From assembly GCA_965661055.1 (NCBI GenBank), contig CBFICS010000002.1, forward strand, positions 124,001 to 188,000: DNA of 64,000 nucleotides, written 5' to 3'. Every line of letters begins with the position of its first letter. Positions within the stretch are counted from its first letter, which is position 1. Both the position numbers and the translations under genes were made by a program. The notes beneath the pieces are model-generated. The model was given only the letters and a program-made list of their open reading frames with translations, searched no databases and had not been told where the DNA came from. Of the stretch, positions 7,933 to 16,788 are shown piece after piece. The DNA is from CBFHSF01 sp965661055. Lineage in GTDB: Bacteria; Bacteroidota; Bacteroidia; Flavobacteriales; Schleiferiaceae.

Positions 7933-10125
7933 TTAAAACCAATGACCTAAATATACTTGAATTCCAGCAGAGTTTGCAACTCTGTTCTGTGTATAATACA
8001 ATCCAAGCGGACCAATGGGCGAAGACCAAACATACCCTCCGGCCCATCCACCAAGGTCTTGGTAGTATAAGTCAAGTTCTGAAATTAGGGGCGCGCCTTG
8101 AGGGCTGTCATAAGTGGCAATTCCCATTTGTAACATGGCGGTAAAGGTGTGTTCCTTATAGAGGTGGTAACGCACATCCAATCTTCCAGTATAATACCCA
8201 CTAGCCAGTATTTCCATGGGTAAGTACCCTACTAAACTTCGTCGGTTTTTTAAATGGCTTGGACCTAGCCCTCCTAAGTAATAGATCCAGTTAGAAGGGT
8301 CTGATGATTTATTGAGTTGACTCAGGTTGAGTTGAGAGTAAATGGACCATCTATCACCCAGGCTCCACACCTTACCTGCTTCAAAAGAAATATTGGCAAC
8401 AATATCGCTGACCAACGCCCGGTGGTTGTTGTTCAAAACCATGGCGTTGAAAAAGATCCACTCGCCATCTCTGGGAAGGTCTTTTTCGGTTCGGTTGTCA
8501 AAAACCATCTCACCATAAAACCCGGTTTGGTTGTAACTAGGAGACTTTTGTTCTAAAGTGATAAACAATATATCTCCAAAAATACTAGAAAAAGACTGAG
8601 TAACTCCTATACGGTGTCTAGAGTTAATGGAGGGCCTTATTTGTGTAAAGAAATCGAATTGAAAATCTTGAAGGGTGTATTTACTAAAGTTTATTCCGTT
8701 GATAAAAAAGGGCTGATTGTAACTGAAATAATGTCCGCTGGCACCCAATGAAAGACTATTGCCTAACTGTTGTTGGTATGAGTACTCAAGTCTTGGGTCC
8801 GTAGAGAGAACCAGCTTGACGTTGAGTAAGTATCCTGCTTTAAAGGCATTTCTCATCAATAAGTTGAGCATGAGGGCCGCGTTAAAATCTGAAGAGTAAT
8901 TTAAGCCTAGCCCTAGTGAAGTTAGGTGCTTCTTCTGTTTCAAATTGACAATGGCAATTCGATTGCTATCGGGGTCTAATTGTGTTTTTAATGATACTTG
9001 GTCGTAAATGCCGGTGCCATATAGGTCTAAAACATCTTCTACTATAGTGTTCTCCGAGTAGTTACGCTTAACCTTTTTGGCCATCAAATTATTGATGACC
9101 ACGCTGTCTCCTTCGCTTTCCCCGGTAAACTTTATGTCTTTAAATGTTTTGTTGGGCCGAGCGCGTGGCGGAAGGTGCTTCCCTGTGCCTACCTTCTTTT
9201 CTTCAATCATCTTTAAGATGATGGGGGCCATTCTCATTCCTTCGGCATACCCTAACTTTATGATGGTGTCGGCCTTGGCAAAGTCTGAAGAGCCTAGGTC
9301 TTCTAACGGAGGAACAATCAAAACATCACATGCCTCGCGGTTGCTTTTGTTTTGTTGGGTGTTTAATAGAGTTCCTCCTTCAGATAAGGCTTCAAGCAAG
9401 GTTAGGGGTTGGTCTGGAGGGAAGTATTTTGAGGGAAAGTCAACTCCAATGATAAAGTCCACGTCTCGGTTTTTCATTTCTATCACCGGAAAGTTTAAAG
9501 ACCACCCACCGTCAATCAACAATCGGTTGTCAATAGTCACAGGACTAAAAAAACTAGGGATGGCCGAACTGGCTCTTTGCGCTAAGGGGAGAAATCCGCT
9601 TTCCAATATTACAGACTCTCCGGTGTTGATGTCGCTGGCAACGCAAAAGAAGGGTCTGGGGAACTTTGAGAAATCATCTTCCTCGTGAAACTCTTGGGTC
9701 AGGTCGCTAAGCAACAGGTACATCTTCTGACCATTGTTCACACCGCTGGGTAAAATGGGTCCATGTTTGGTTATCGGGACGGTGATTAATGAGTTTTGGA
9801 TAGTAAATCGCTCGGGGCTGGTTATCGTTTTGGGGTGAGGAGCCGTGGCCATGAAGTCAGGCCAGTCTACGCCTAAAACAATTTTTTCTAGGGTGTCTGC
9901 ATTGTACCCCAAAGAGTATAGACCGCCTACAATAGATCCCATGCTCGTGCCTCCCACAAGGTCGGCATCAATACCATGTTCTTGAAGGGCTTTAATGACT
10001 CCAATGTGGGCAAGCCCTTTAGCTCCTCCTCCCGCTAAGACCAATCCAATCTTTGGTTTGTTCGTTTGCGAAAAGGCGGTCATAGTCAGAACACCAAGAA
10101 ATATTGTAGCAAGTTGTTTTTTCAA
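7933..10125 (-). CDS. Patatin-like phospholipase with C-terminal Omp85-type barrel
   Basis: This 730-residue protein has an N-terminal patatin domain after the signal peptide: oxyanion loop GLVLAGGGAKGLAHIG, nucleophile Ser in GGTSMGS, and catalytic Asp in LLIDGGWSLNFP. A POTRA-like segment (about residues 325-390) leads into a surface-antigen/BamA-like barrel ending in PLGLYYTQNRVANSAG and a terminal Phe. It resembles PlpD-type autotransporting phospholipases. No ATG precedes the signal peptide; a TTG at 10123-10125 yields MKKQLATIFLGVLTMTAFSQ and is chosen. A farther TTG at 10182 would overlap the DUF819 gene and give no good signal peptide. It is probably a lipid-active protein of the outer membrane; whether the lipase domain is surface-exposed or periplasmic is not known from sequence. 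Confidence 0.88.
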   Translation of the reverse strand: MKKQLATIFLGVLTMTAFSQTNKPKIGLVLAGGGAKGLAHIGVIKALQEHGIDADLVGGTSMGSIVGGLYSLGYNADTLEKIVLGVDWPDFMATAPHPKTITSPERFTIQNSLITVPITKHGPILPSGVNNGQKMYLLLSDLTQEFHEEDDFSKFPRPFFCVASDINTGESVILESGFLPLAQRASSAIPSFFSPVTIDNRLLIDGGWSLNFPVIEMKNRDVDFIIGVDFPSKYFPPDQPLTLLEALSEGGTLLNTQQNKSNREACDVLIVPPLEDLGSSDFAKADTIIKLGYAEGMRMAPIILKMIEEKKVGTGKHLPPRARPNKTFKDIKFTGESEGDSVVINNLMAKKVKRNYSENTIVEDVLDLYGTGIYDQVSLKTQLDPDSNRIAIVNLKQKKHLTSLGLGLNYSSDFNAALMLNLLMRNAFKAGYLLNVKLVLSTDPRLEYSYQQQLGNSLSLGASGHYFSYNQPFFINGINFSKYTLQDFQFDFFTQIRPSINSRHRIGVTQSFSSIFGDILFITLEQKSPSYNQTGFYGEMVFDNRTEKDLPRDGEWIFFNAMVLNNNHRALVSDIVANISFEAGKVWSLGDRWSIYSQLNLSQLNKSSDPSNWIYYLGGLGPSHLKNRRSLVGYLPMEILASGYYTGRLDVRYHLYKEHTFTAMLQMGIATYDSPQGAPLISELDLYYQDLGGWAGGYVWSSPIGPLGLYYTQNRVANSAGIQVYLGHWF

Positions 10126-10171
10126 TACGTTGGGTTTATCCAACGAAAGATAATAAACAAATTCTGAAAAA

Positions 10172-11548
10172 TTAAGGGGCAACCATCTGCATTAGTAGTC
10201 CGGCAAGGTAGGCTCCATACGTACCCACTGCATAGCCTAAAACCGCCAACAACACTCCCACCGGTGCTAAACTAGGGTGAAACGCTGCCGCCACAACCGG
10301 CGCAGACGCGGCACCTCCAATGTTGGCTTTCGACCCAACGGCCAAAAAGAAGAAGGGGGCTTTGATGAGCTTTCCAACAATGAAAAGTAATAGTACGTGA
10401 ATAGCCATCCAAATGATGCCTACCAAGAACAATGCTGGATTTTCAAAAATCTCTAATACATTCATCTGCATACCAATGGTGGCGACTAGAATATAGATAA
10501 ATACGCTTCCAATTTTGGAAGCGCCAGCGCCTTCGTAATTTCTCAATTTGGTAAATGACATTCCCAATCCGAAGGTGGTGGCTAATACAATCAACCAAAA
10601 GAATTTAGAGTCTAAACTGAATTTTTTTAAGGCGGGTAGGTTCTCTCCGATGTATGGACCTAAAAAATCTGCCAACAAATGGCTTAGTCCTGTCGCACCC
10701 AAACCAATCCCTAAAATAACCATTAGGTCTGTAAAAGTTGGGATTTTCGCAATGCGCTGGCTAAACTCATGCATCTTGTTTTTTAAAGAAACCACCGAAG
10801 AATTGTCGGCCTTAAAATAAGCGTCAATTTTGTCGGCCTTACCCACTCCCAGCAGTAATACGGCCATCCAAATCTCAGCGACAATCACATCTACGGTTAC
10901 CATAATTGAAAACAGTCGGCTAGAAGGCTTAAAAACTTCTAACATGGCGGCTTGATTAGCGCCTCCACCAATCCAACTACCTGCAATAGTGGTCATTCCT
11001 CTCCATACAGCCTCAGGTCCTACGCCACCTACTACATCTGGAGCAAACCACGATGTCACTAAAATGGCAAGGGGCCCACCAATAATAACCCCAAGGGTTC
11101 CGGCTCCAAACATGATCAGAGCTTTAGGCCCCAATTTTAAAACTTCTTTAAAGTTTATGCTTACGGTCAATAACACCAGTGATGCGGGTAGTAAATACCT
11201 GCTAGCTACAAAGTATAGTTGTGATTTTACTTTGAAGGCTTTGAAGTCGTCCAGCCCAACCTGGTTGATTAAATCGTGAATTTTGTGATAGGGAGTGCTA
11301 ACGGTTACATCATGTCCCAATGATTGCAGGTGCGCAACTACTGCCGGAATGTCGTACCACCAGGCGGCAATCAGTCCTGAGGTAGTTAAAACCGATGGCA
11401 AGAAATAACAAAGCAATAAGGCCGGAATAATCTTGAAGAACTTTTTGAACTTCGGGTTTCCTGCCAAAATAAATATACCTGCCAATACAACTAAAAGTAT
11501 TCCTAATACAGTTGCGTCATTTGTAATTAACGGGGGGGCACCTACCAT
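10172..11548 (-). CDS. DUF819 family integral membrane protein
   Basis: A 458-residue polytopic inner-membrane protein with about ten to twelve hydrophobic segments and glycine-rich loops (SWIGGGANQAAMLEV, VGSKANIGGAASAPVVAAA). It matches the DUF819 (YjcL-like) family, believed to be transporter-like and related to anion/carboxylate carriers; no substrate has been established that I can cite. The ATG at 11546-11548 follows a TATTTTTG promoter element. The stop lies 46 bp upstream of the patatin-barrel start, suggesting it leads the envelope operon. It diverges from paaZ across a short intergenic region, which could matter if it moves an aromatic acid, but that is speculation. Confidence 0.85.
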   Translation of the reverse strand: MVGAPPLITNDATVLGILLVVLAGIFILAGNPKFKKFFKIIPALLLCYFLPSVLTTSGLIAAWWYDIPAVVAHLQSLGHDVTVSTPYHKIHDLINQVGLDDFKAFKVKSQLYFVASRYLLPASLVLLTVSINFKEVLKLGPKALIMFGAGTLGVIIGGPLAILVTSWFAPDVVGGVGPEAVWRGMTTIAGSWIGGGANQAAMLEVFKPSSRLFSIMVTVDVIVAEIWMAVLLLGVGKADKIDAYFKADNSSVVSLKNKMHEFSQRIAKIPTFTDLMVILGIGLGATGLSHLLADFLGPYIGENLPALKKFSLDSKFFWLIVLATTFGLGMSFTKLRNYEGAGASKIGSVFIYILVATIGMQMNVLEIFENPALFLVGIIWMAIHVLLLFIVGKLIKAPFFFLAVGSKANIGGAASAPVVAAAFHPSLAPVGVLLAVLGYAVGTYGAYLAGLLMQMVAP

Positions 11549-11567
11549 AATCTTATTGTTTAATCCA

Positions 11568-11575
11568 CAAAAATA
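11568..11575 (-). promoter_or_regulatory. -7 promoter element of the DUF819-led operon
   Basis: On the minus strand this reads TATTTTTG (TAnnTTTG), 19 bp before the ATG. No clear -33 partner is seen. Confidence 0.4.
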
Positions 11576-11604
11576 AAATAAAAGAGATGCTACGCTAATT
11601 TTTT

Positions 11605-11618
11605 CCGCTTTCGCGGGA
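11605..11618. repeat. Dispersed palindromic repeat, perfect copy in a divergent promoter region
   Basis: CCGCTTTCGCGGGA sits between the predicted promoters of the DUF819 gene and paaZ. Confidence 0.65.
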
Positions 11619-11623
11619 GCTGA

Positions 11624-11656
11624 TTTTGATTTCTTCCCGATGTCGTTGTACCTTGG
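11624..11656 (+). promoter_or_regulatory. Predicted paaZ promoter
   Basis: TTTTG at 11624-11628 and TACCTTGG at 11649-11656, separated by 20 bp, fit the Bacteroidota -33/-7 pattern with one mismatch in the -7 box. The element ends 26 bp before the paaZ ATG. Confidence 0.5.
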
Positions 11657-11682
11657 CGGGATATTAATAGTTACAGTTCATT

Positions 11683-13734
11683 ATGAATACCATAGAAAAC
11701 TATATAGAAGGAAAATGGACCGCTGGTCAAGGGGAAGAATGGGTGGCGCACAACGCTATTTCAGGAGAGCTTATCGGATCAGTATCTAGTGAAGGAATAG
11801 ACTACGAAAGGGTGCTGAACTACGGTAGAACCATCGGTGGACCTGCTCTTAGAAAAATGACTTTTCAAGAAAGAGGTAGAATGCTAAAAGCTTTAGCCCT
11901 GCATCTTCACGGATTGAAAAACAAATATTACGCCCTGAGCTTCGCTACGGGCGCCACTAAAATAGATTCATGGATTGACATCGAAGGCGGAATCGGCAAC
12001 TTGTTTGCCAACGCTAGCTTGAGAAAACAATTCCCTGATTTGCCATATTACATCGATGGCGAACATGTGCCTTTGTCAAAGGGCGGATCGTTTATCGGTC
12101 ATCACATCATGACTCCCAAAAGAGGTGTGGCGGTCCACATCAACGCATTTAACTTCCCTATCTGGGGTATGCTCGAAAAAATTGCGGTTAACCTTTTAGC
12201 GGGAGTTCCAGCAGTGGTTAAGCCGTCTGAATTTACTAGCTACCTGACCGAAATGATGGTTAAAGACATTGTGGCCTCCAATATTTTACCCGAAGGATCA
12301 CTTCAGTTGGTTACTGGTAAAGGTCGAGGCATCATTGATCACGTAACCAGCGAAGATGTAGTAACTTTTACGGGGTCTGCTCACACAGGTAAGATTCTAA
12401 AAGGACTTCCTCAAATTATTGAAAACAGTGTTCCCTTTAACCTAGAAGCAGATTCTCTAAACGCTTCGGTTTTAGGTCTTGATGCGGCTCCAGGCACTCC
12501 TGAGTTCGACATCTTTATCAAGGAGGTTCACAAGGAGATGACGGTTAAAACAGGACAAAAATGTACTGCCGTAAGAAGAATCTTGGTTCCTGAAAAATAC
12601 ATGGAAGACGTTCAAATTGCCTTGGGTAAGCGCCTAGAGAAAACGGTAATTGGTGACCCTCAACAAGAGGGGGTTAGAATGGGTGCTCTGGCGACCCAAC
12701 TTCAGGTAGAAAGAGTTAGAGAAAACGTAGAGAAACTGAACCAGTCTCAAGACATTGTTTTCGGAAACATGGATCAGTTCGACGTAGTGGGTGCCGATAA
12801 ATCTAAAGGGGCTTTCTTTAGTCCTATTCTATTCGTCAATAACGATCCGTTCAAAAACACTGCCGTTCATGAGGTGGAAGCCTTCGGACCAGTATCTACC
12901 CTTATGCCGTACAAGACGCTTGAAGAGGCTATTGACATTACTCGTTTGGGTAAAGGGTCTTTGGTGACGAGTATGATTACGGCTGATGATAAATTGGCAA
13001 GAGAGTTTACCGTAGAGGCTTCTTCAGTGAACGGACGTATTCTGATCCTCAACAAAAAATGTGCTAAAGAAAGCACAGGCCACGGTTCACCGATGCCAAT
13101 GTTAACCCACGGCGGACCAGGTCGTGCGGGGGGTGGCGAAGAAATGGGAGGAAAGAGAGGCGTGCTTCACTACCTTCAACGAACCGCCATTCAAGGTCAC
13201 CCAGATACCATTACAGAAATTACGCAAGTATATCAGCCGGGAGCTACTAGACCTGAAGCCAATCCTCACGTGTTCAGAAAGCATTTTGAAGAATTAGTCG
13301 TGGGTGAAACAGTTTATACGCACAAGCATACAGTAACCACTACAGATATTGTAAACTTTGCCAATGTAAGTGGAGATAACTTCTATGCCCACATGGATGA
13401 AACCTCTCTTGAGGGAACGTTGTTCGAACAACGCGTAGCCCACGGGTACTTCATTTTGTCAAAGGCGGCAGGACTTTTTGTTGATCCTAAAAAGGGTCCA
13501 GTTCTTCTAAATTACGGGGTAGAAGAGGCTAGGTTTACCAAGCCTGTTTATCCGGGAACGACCATTGGCGTTAAGTTTTCTGTAAAAGAAAAGATTGACC
13601 AAGAGAAGCGCTCTGAAGAGGATGTTGCAAAAGGTATTGTAAAGTTCTATGTTGAGGTTTACGACCAAGAGGATGAAATTGTAGCCATCGCTACCATCTT
13701 GACCATGGTTAAGAAGTTAGATCAAAGCGCTTAA
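11683..13734 (+). CDS. paaZ: PaaZ: bifunctional oxepin-CoA hydrolase / 3-oxo-5,6-dehydrosuberyl-CoA semialdehyde dehydrogenase
   Basis: This 683-residue cytosolic fusion opens the oxepin-CoA ring and oxidises the resulting semialdehyde in aerobic phenylacetate breakdown. Residues 1 to about 510 are an aldehyde dehydrogenase, with Glu255 in FNLEADSLN and nucleophile Cys294 in TGQKCTAVRR. Residues about 530-680 are a MaoC-type hydratase with Asp565 and His570 in GDNFYAHMD. These positions nearly coincide with the catalytic residues described for the E. coli enzyme, and the length is typical. It heads a plus-strand unit with a small monooxygenase-like gene (2-bp gap) and an enoyl-CoA hydratase. 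Both active sites look intact, so it should not leak the dead-end aldehyde. Confidence 0.96.
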   Translation: MNTIENYIEGKWTAGQGEEWVAHNAISGELIGSVSSEGIDYERVLNYGRTIGGPALRKMTFQERGRMLKALALHLHGLKNKYYALSFATGATKIDSWIDIEGGIGNLFANASLRKQFPDLPYYIDGEHVPLSKGGSFIGHHIMTPKRGVAVHINAFNFPIWGMLEKIAVNLLAGVPAVVKPSEFTSYLTEMMVKDIVASNILPEGSLQLVTGKGRGIIDHVTSEDVVTFTGSAHTGKILKGLPQIIENSVPFNLEADSLNASVLGLDAAPGTPEFDIFIKEVHKEMTVKTGQKCTAVRRILVPEKYMEDVQIALGKRLEKTVIGDPQQEGVRMGALATQLQVERVRENVEKLNQSQDIVFGNMDQFDVVGADKSKGAFFSPILFVNNDPFKNTAVHEVEAFGPVSTLMPYKTLEEAIDITRLGKGSLVTSMITADDKLAREFTVEASSVNGRILILNKKCAKESTGHGSPMPMLTHGGPGRAGGGEEMGGKRGVLHYLQRTAIQGHPDTITEITQVYQPGATRPEANPHVFRKHFEELVVGETVYTHKHTVTTTDIVNFANVSGDNFYAHMDETSLEGTLFEQRVAHGYFILSKAAGLFVDPKKGPVLLNYGVEEARFTKPVYPGTTIGVKFSVKEKIDQEKRSEEDVAKGIVKFYVEVYDQEDEIVAIATILTMVKKLDQSA

Positions 13735-13736
13735 TC

Positions 13737-14060
13737 ATGAACTTTAGAAAAGACCTAGAAGCACCCTACTACGCGGTAGTCTTTAGTTCTGAGCCAGGGC
13801 CTGAAAGAGAGGGCTACGCTGAGGCGGACCAAAAAACGCTTGAGCTTGCCATGCAGATGCCGGGCTACCTCGGACATGAAAGCAGGACGGAAGGAGGGGC
13901 GGTTTTGTTTATCTCTTATTGGAAAGACCTTGAGTCTATCGCCAACTGGAGGAAACATCCCTATCATCAAGAGGCCATTCAAGGCGGAAAGTCGGGTTGG
14001 TATAAGTGGTACCACTCGCAAGTTTGTAAAGTAGAAAGACAACAATTTTTTGAATACTAA
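13737..14060 (+). CDS. Antibiotic-biosynthesis-monooxygenase-fold (ABM) small protein
   Basis: A 107-residue protein of the dimeric ferredoxin-like ABM fold. Signature stretches are YYAVVFSSEPG, the GYLGHESRTE strand and FISYWKDLESIANWRKHPYHQ, followed by an aromatic C-terminal region (GWYKWYHSQVCKVERQQFF). It starts 2 bp after paaZ and ends 3 bp before the hydratase gene, so it is translated with them. Members may be small oxygenases, haem-degrading proteins or simple ligand-binding proteins. Its position suggests it acts on a paa intermediate or a spontaneously formed tropone/tropolone-like by-product, but this is inference. No metal site is visible. Confidence 0.8.
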   Translation: MNFRKDLEAPYYAVVFSSEPGPEREGYAEADQKTLELAMQMPGYLGHESRTEGGAVLFISYWKDLESIANWRKHPYHQEAIQGGKSGWYKWYHSQVCKVERQQFFEY

Positions 14061-14063
14061 GAA

Positions 14064-14834
14064 ATGACAGATCCAAGAACACAGGGCGATGTAACCATTG
14101 CCGTTGAAAATAATATCGCAACCATAGAGTTTAGTCACCCGTTGAGTAACTCCCTCCCCGGAAGGGTTCTTGCCAAATTGGCGCAAACCATTACCGATGC
14201 TGGAAAAAATGATGAGGTGTTGGTGATTGTGGTAAAATCTGCAGGCGATAGAGCTTTCTGTGGCGGTGCGAGCTTTGATGAACTGATTAGCATTGACAAT
14301 CTAGATACCGGAAAAATTTTCTTTAGCGGATTCGCAAACGTAATCAACGCGGTGAGAAAATGCCCAAAACTGGTTATCGGAAGAATTCAAGGAAAAGCTG
14401 TAGGTGGTGGAGTTGGTCTTGCCAGTGCATTTGACTATTCTATGGCGACCAAGTTCTCGGCGATTAAGCTTTCTGAACTAGCGGTAGGTATCGGGCCGTT
14501 TGTTGTTGGTCCAGCCGTAGAACGCAAGATGGGGCTAAGCGCTATGAGTGAGTTGGCCATCAATGCGGGTGAATTTAGATCGGCAGAATGGGCGCAACAA
14601 AAAGGCCTTTACACGTACATTTTTGACTCTATTGAAGAGCTTGACGCAGAGGTGGCTAAGTTGGCAACCACGCTTTCTAAAAGTAGCCCAGAGGCCATGA
14701 GCGAGTTGAAGAAGATATTCTGGAGTGGGACAGAAAACTGGGATGATCTTTTGGCCGAAAGGGCCGCGATTTCAGGTCGCCTAGTTCTCAGTGATTTTAC
14801 CAAGAACTTTATCACTCAGTTCAAAAAGAAATAA
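14064..14834 (+). CDS. Enoyl-CoA hydratase/isomerase family protein of the phenylacetate pathway (PaaG/PaaF-like)
   Basis: A 256-residue crotonase-fold protein. The oxyanion-hole segments are DRAFCGGASFDEL and GRIQGKAVGGGVGLASAFDYSMA. The region SELAVGIGPFVVGPAVERKMG occupies the catalytic-loop position, where the usual Glu pair is not clearly conserved. In the pathway such enzymes either isomerise epoxyphenylacetyl-CoA to oxepin-CoA (PaaG) or hydrate dehydroadipyl-CoA (PaaF), and the sequence alone does not decide which. It is the last gene of the paaZ unit and ends just before a strong hairpin terminator shared with the convergent paaY operon. Confidence 0.82.
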   Translation: MTDPRTQGDVTIAVENNIATIEFSHPLSNSLPGRVLAKLAQTITDAGKNDEVLVIVVKSAGDRAFCGGASFDELISIDNLDTGKIFFSGFANVINAVRKCPKLVIGRIQGKAVGGGVGLASAFDYSMATKFSAIKLSELAVGIGPFVVGPAVERKMGLSAMSELAINAGEFRSAEWAQQKGLYTYIFDSIEELDAEVAKLATTLSKSSPEAMSELKKIFWSGTENWDDLLAERAAISGRLVLSDFTKNFITQFKKK

Positions 14835-14836
14835 TG

Positions 14837-14872
14837 AAAAAGGGCTCGTTCTTGTAAATCGAGCCCTTTTTT
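14837..14872. terminator. Bidirectional terminator between the two convergent paa units
   Basis: AAAAAGGGCTCG (14837-14848) pairs with CGAGCCCTTTTTT (14860-14872) across an 11-bp loop. A and T runs on both sides allow termination in either direction. Confidence 0.85.
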
Positions 14873-14906
14873 ATGGGGTAAATCTCGTTATTTGTTTTTC
14901 ATTTAC

Positions 14907-15503
14907 TTACTTGGTAGAGTTCCACGTTTGGTAAACGTCGGGCTGATCTTTTCTTCCGGGTTCTGGCTCAGTCAGTGGTTCACAAGGCTTCAAGGTGTCT
15001 CTACAATCTTGAGGCAGTTGCTGGTATAGGCCTGTTCCTTTTGTCTTCCAGGCAATCATTTGGTCGCTAACTTCTTTGATCTTTTTGCCGGGATTGCCCA
15101 CGATCAAGCTCCTTCTTTCGAACTCAGAATTCGCTGACACAAAACACAGCGCCCCAACAATTGATTCTTCGCCGATCACTACGTCGTCCATCACCACGGC
15201 ATTCATCCCAATAAGGCAATTTTCGCCTAGGGTTCCTCCGTGAATAATGGCTCCATGGCCCACGTGCGCACCCTTTTTCAAGGTAACGGTCTTGCCGGGA
15301 AACATGTGGATGACACAGTTTTCTTGAACGTTACAACCGTCTTCAATCACAATCTTTCCCCAGTCACCGCGAAGTACGGCCCCGGGTCCGATGTAAACAT
15401 CCTTACCAATAAATACGTTGCCGGTCACATTGGCCTGTGGGTGAATAAAAGCCGTAGGATGAATAACGGGTTTTAGCCCGTCGAATTCATAAATGTTACT
15501 CAT
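14907..15503 (-). CDS. paaY: PaaY: gamma-carbonic-anhydrase-fold thioesterase
   Basis: This 198-residue left-handed beta-helix protein shows hexapeptide repeats in order (IHPQANVTGNVFIGKDVYIG, then IGMNAVVMDDVVIGEESIVG). Candidate metal-binding histidines are in ENCVIHMFPG and GAHVGHGAIIHGGT. The size and the Pro/Cys-containing tail match PaaY, which hydrolyses the stalled seven-membered-ring CoA thioester formed when PaaZ fails and frees CoA. Start and the upstream membrane-protein stop overlap by 8 bp. It is the last gene of the leftward paaI-paaJ unit. Gamma-carbonic anhydrase activity is an alternative, but context favours PaaY. Confidence 0.9.
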   Translation of the reverse strand: MSNIYEFDGLKPVIHPTAFIHPQANVTGNVFIGKDVYIGPGAVLRGDWGKIVIEDGCNVQENCVIHMFPGKTVTLKKGAHVGHGAIIHGGTLGENCLIGMNAVVMDDVVIGEESIVGALCFVSANSEFERRSLIVGNPGKKIKEVSDQMIAWKTKGTGLYQQLPQDCRDTLKPCEPLTEPEPGRKDQPDVYQTWNSTK

Positions 15504-16788
15504 GATCTATGTTTTTCCAGTACGGATGGTACTTGTTTTCAATATATTGAATATGGTCTTTTAGCTCTTCGGTTTTTGATGCGGGAAATACAAATTTACC
15601 ACAAGTTGCAATGCCGTGGTCTACTTGTCCGCTTTGTAAACTCTTTTCAAAACACACCTTTGACTCGTGGACTTTTTCAATAATCCTCTGGGAAGTGTCT
15701 GCAAGTTTGAATTCTTTGTAAGAGAGAATGAACAAAAGGCAACTGATTAAAAAGTATTGCCCCTTTATTTTATGAATAGAAAGTCCTAGGTAGGTTGCAA
15801 ATAGCAGGGGCATGGTATACGGATAGTACCTTGAAGAATACCCAATGAGGTAGTTGGTTCCTGAGCGTCCCATAGAGCTGGCCAAACCAAACAAAACAGA
15901 GAAACCTATGAGCAATAGTAAAAATTCTTTTTGCTCTTTAGGGGCCTTGCCTTTCAAGGTTAAGGCGTTTATGGACAACAAAAGTGCCAGCAAAAGTCCT
16001 GCCGTTACAAATGAAAGTTTTCTGGCTTGTGCCGAAAGGGCATTGGCGTAGTACGCAAGGTTGAATTTAATGAGGTCTAAAAACTCAGGACGTGCCACGT
16101 TTTCGTCAATAGGAGCCGATTTATACTCGCTAAAAAACAGGACAAACGACAGGAAAATGACCCCAGCGGGAATTGTGTTTTCTATCTTTTTGGTTCTGAG
16201 ACTTTGATACGTTTCAAACAACAGCAAAACACCAGCTCCTACCACTCCAAATCCGGTAAATACCAAGCAAAAACCCAAGAGGCCTTTAAGCGGAGCCCTT
16301 GTGGTGTTTGAAGCAGCGGATCTGTGGACCAACAGGTACAACAAAAAGAGAAAAACAGGTAAGTGGTTCAACGCAATGTTGGGTGTGAACAACAAGGTTC
16401 CGTAGCTACTCCACGATAAGTAAATAATCGGAATAACGATGTCGAAATAGGAGGGTTTTCCAAAATTTTTCCACTTCAGCTGAAGGGCTAAAACCGAATT
16501 GGCCATCATGACTGCGATAATCAGGAATACATGCCAAGTCTGGTTGAAATCAAACAGGGGGTTTAGCACCTTGAGTATGATCCCGCCTAATCCCATTTTA
16601 TGGGGGCCGTGTTGGACAAAAAATCCAGTGGCAGACTGATCAATTTTGTGAAAGATGGGCCAGTCATCCATCCATGGGATTTCAACATGAAACGCCATGG
16701 TGAGGTGGATGAGTCTTGCGGCAAATAAGCCTACGGCCAAAAGGGCCGTGACTTTTATGGTTTTATCAGAGTTTAGTCCTAGCTTCAA
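15496..16788 (-). CDS. Polytopic membrane protein (glycosyltransferase-like) inside the paa operon
   Basis: About 430 residues with roughly ten hydrophobic segments. A periplasmic-type first loop carries acidic residues (HVEIPWMDDWPIFHKID), and the C-terminal soluble tail is Cys- and Lys-rich. The layout resembles GT-C membrane glycosyltransferases (acidic pair in the first loop) but no family is certain. No ATG is near the start. A TTG at 16786-16788 overlaps the paaJ stop as TTGA and gives MKLGLNSDKTIKVTALL; an open frame reaching 16833 would intrude 49 bp into paaJ and is less likely. The stop overlaps paaY by 8 bp, so it is translationally embedded between paaJ and paaY. Role in phenylacetate metabolism is unknown. 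Confidence 0.72.
   Translation of the reverse strand: MKLGLNSDKTIKVTALLAVGLFAARLIHLTMAFHVEIPWMDDWPIFHKIDQSATGFFVQHGPHKMGLGGIILKVLNPLFDFNQTWHVFLIIAVMMANSVLALQLKWKNFGKPSYFDIVIPIIYLSWSSYGTLLFTPNIALNHLPVFLFLLYLLVHRSAASNTTRAPLKGLLGFCLVFTGFGVVGAGVLLLFETYQSLRTKKIENTIPAGVIFLSFVLFFSEYKSAPIDENVARPEFLDLIKFNLAYYANALSAQARKLSFVTAGLLLALLLSINALTLKGKAPKEQKEFLLLLIGFSVLFGLASSMGRSGTNYLIGYSSRYYPYTMPLLFATYLGLSIHKIKGQYFLISCLLFILSYKEFKLADTSQRIIEKVHESKVCFEKSLQSGQVDHGIATCGKFVFPASKTEELKDHIQYIENKYHPYWKNIDHE

Noticed and set aside
9077..9688. 203-codon open frame on plus opposite the patatin gene
   Set aside because: Shadow frame of a confidently assigned gene with motifs intact on the minus strand.
10126..10182. Upstream TTG start for the patatin-barrel protein
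   Set aside because: Would overlap the DUF819 gene and bury the signal peptide; the TTG at 10125 gives a normal signal sequence.
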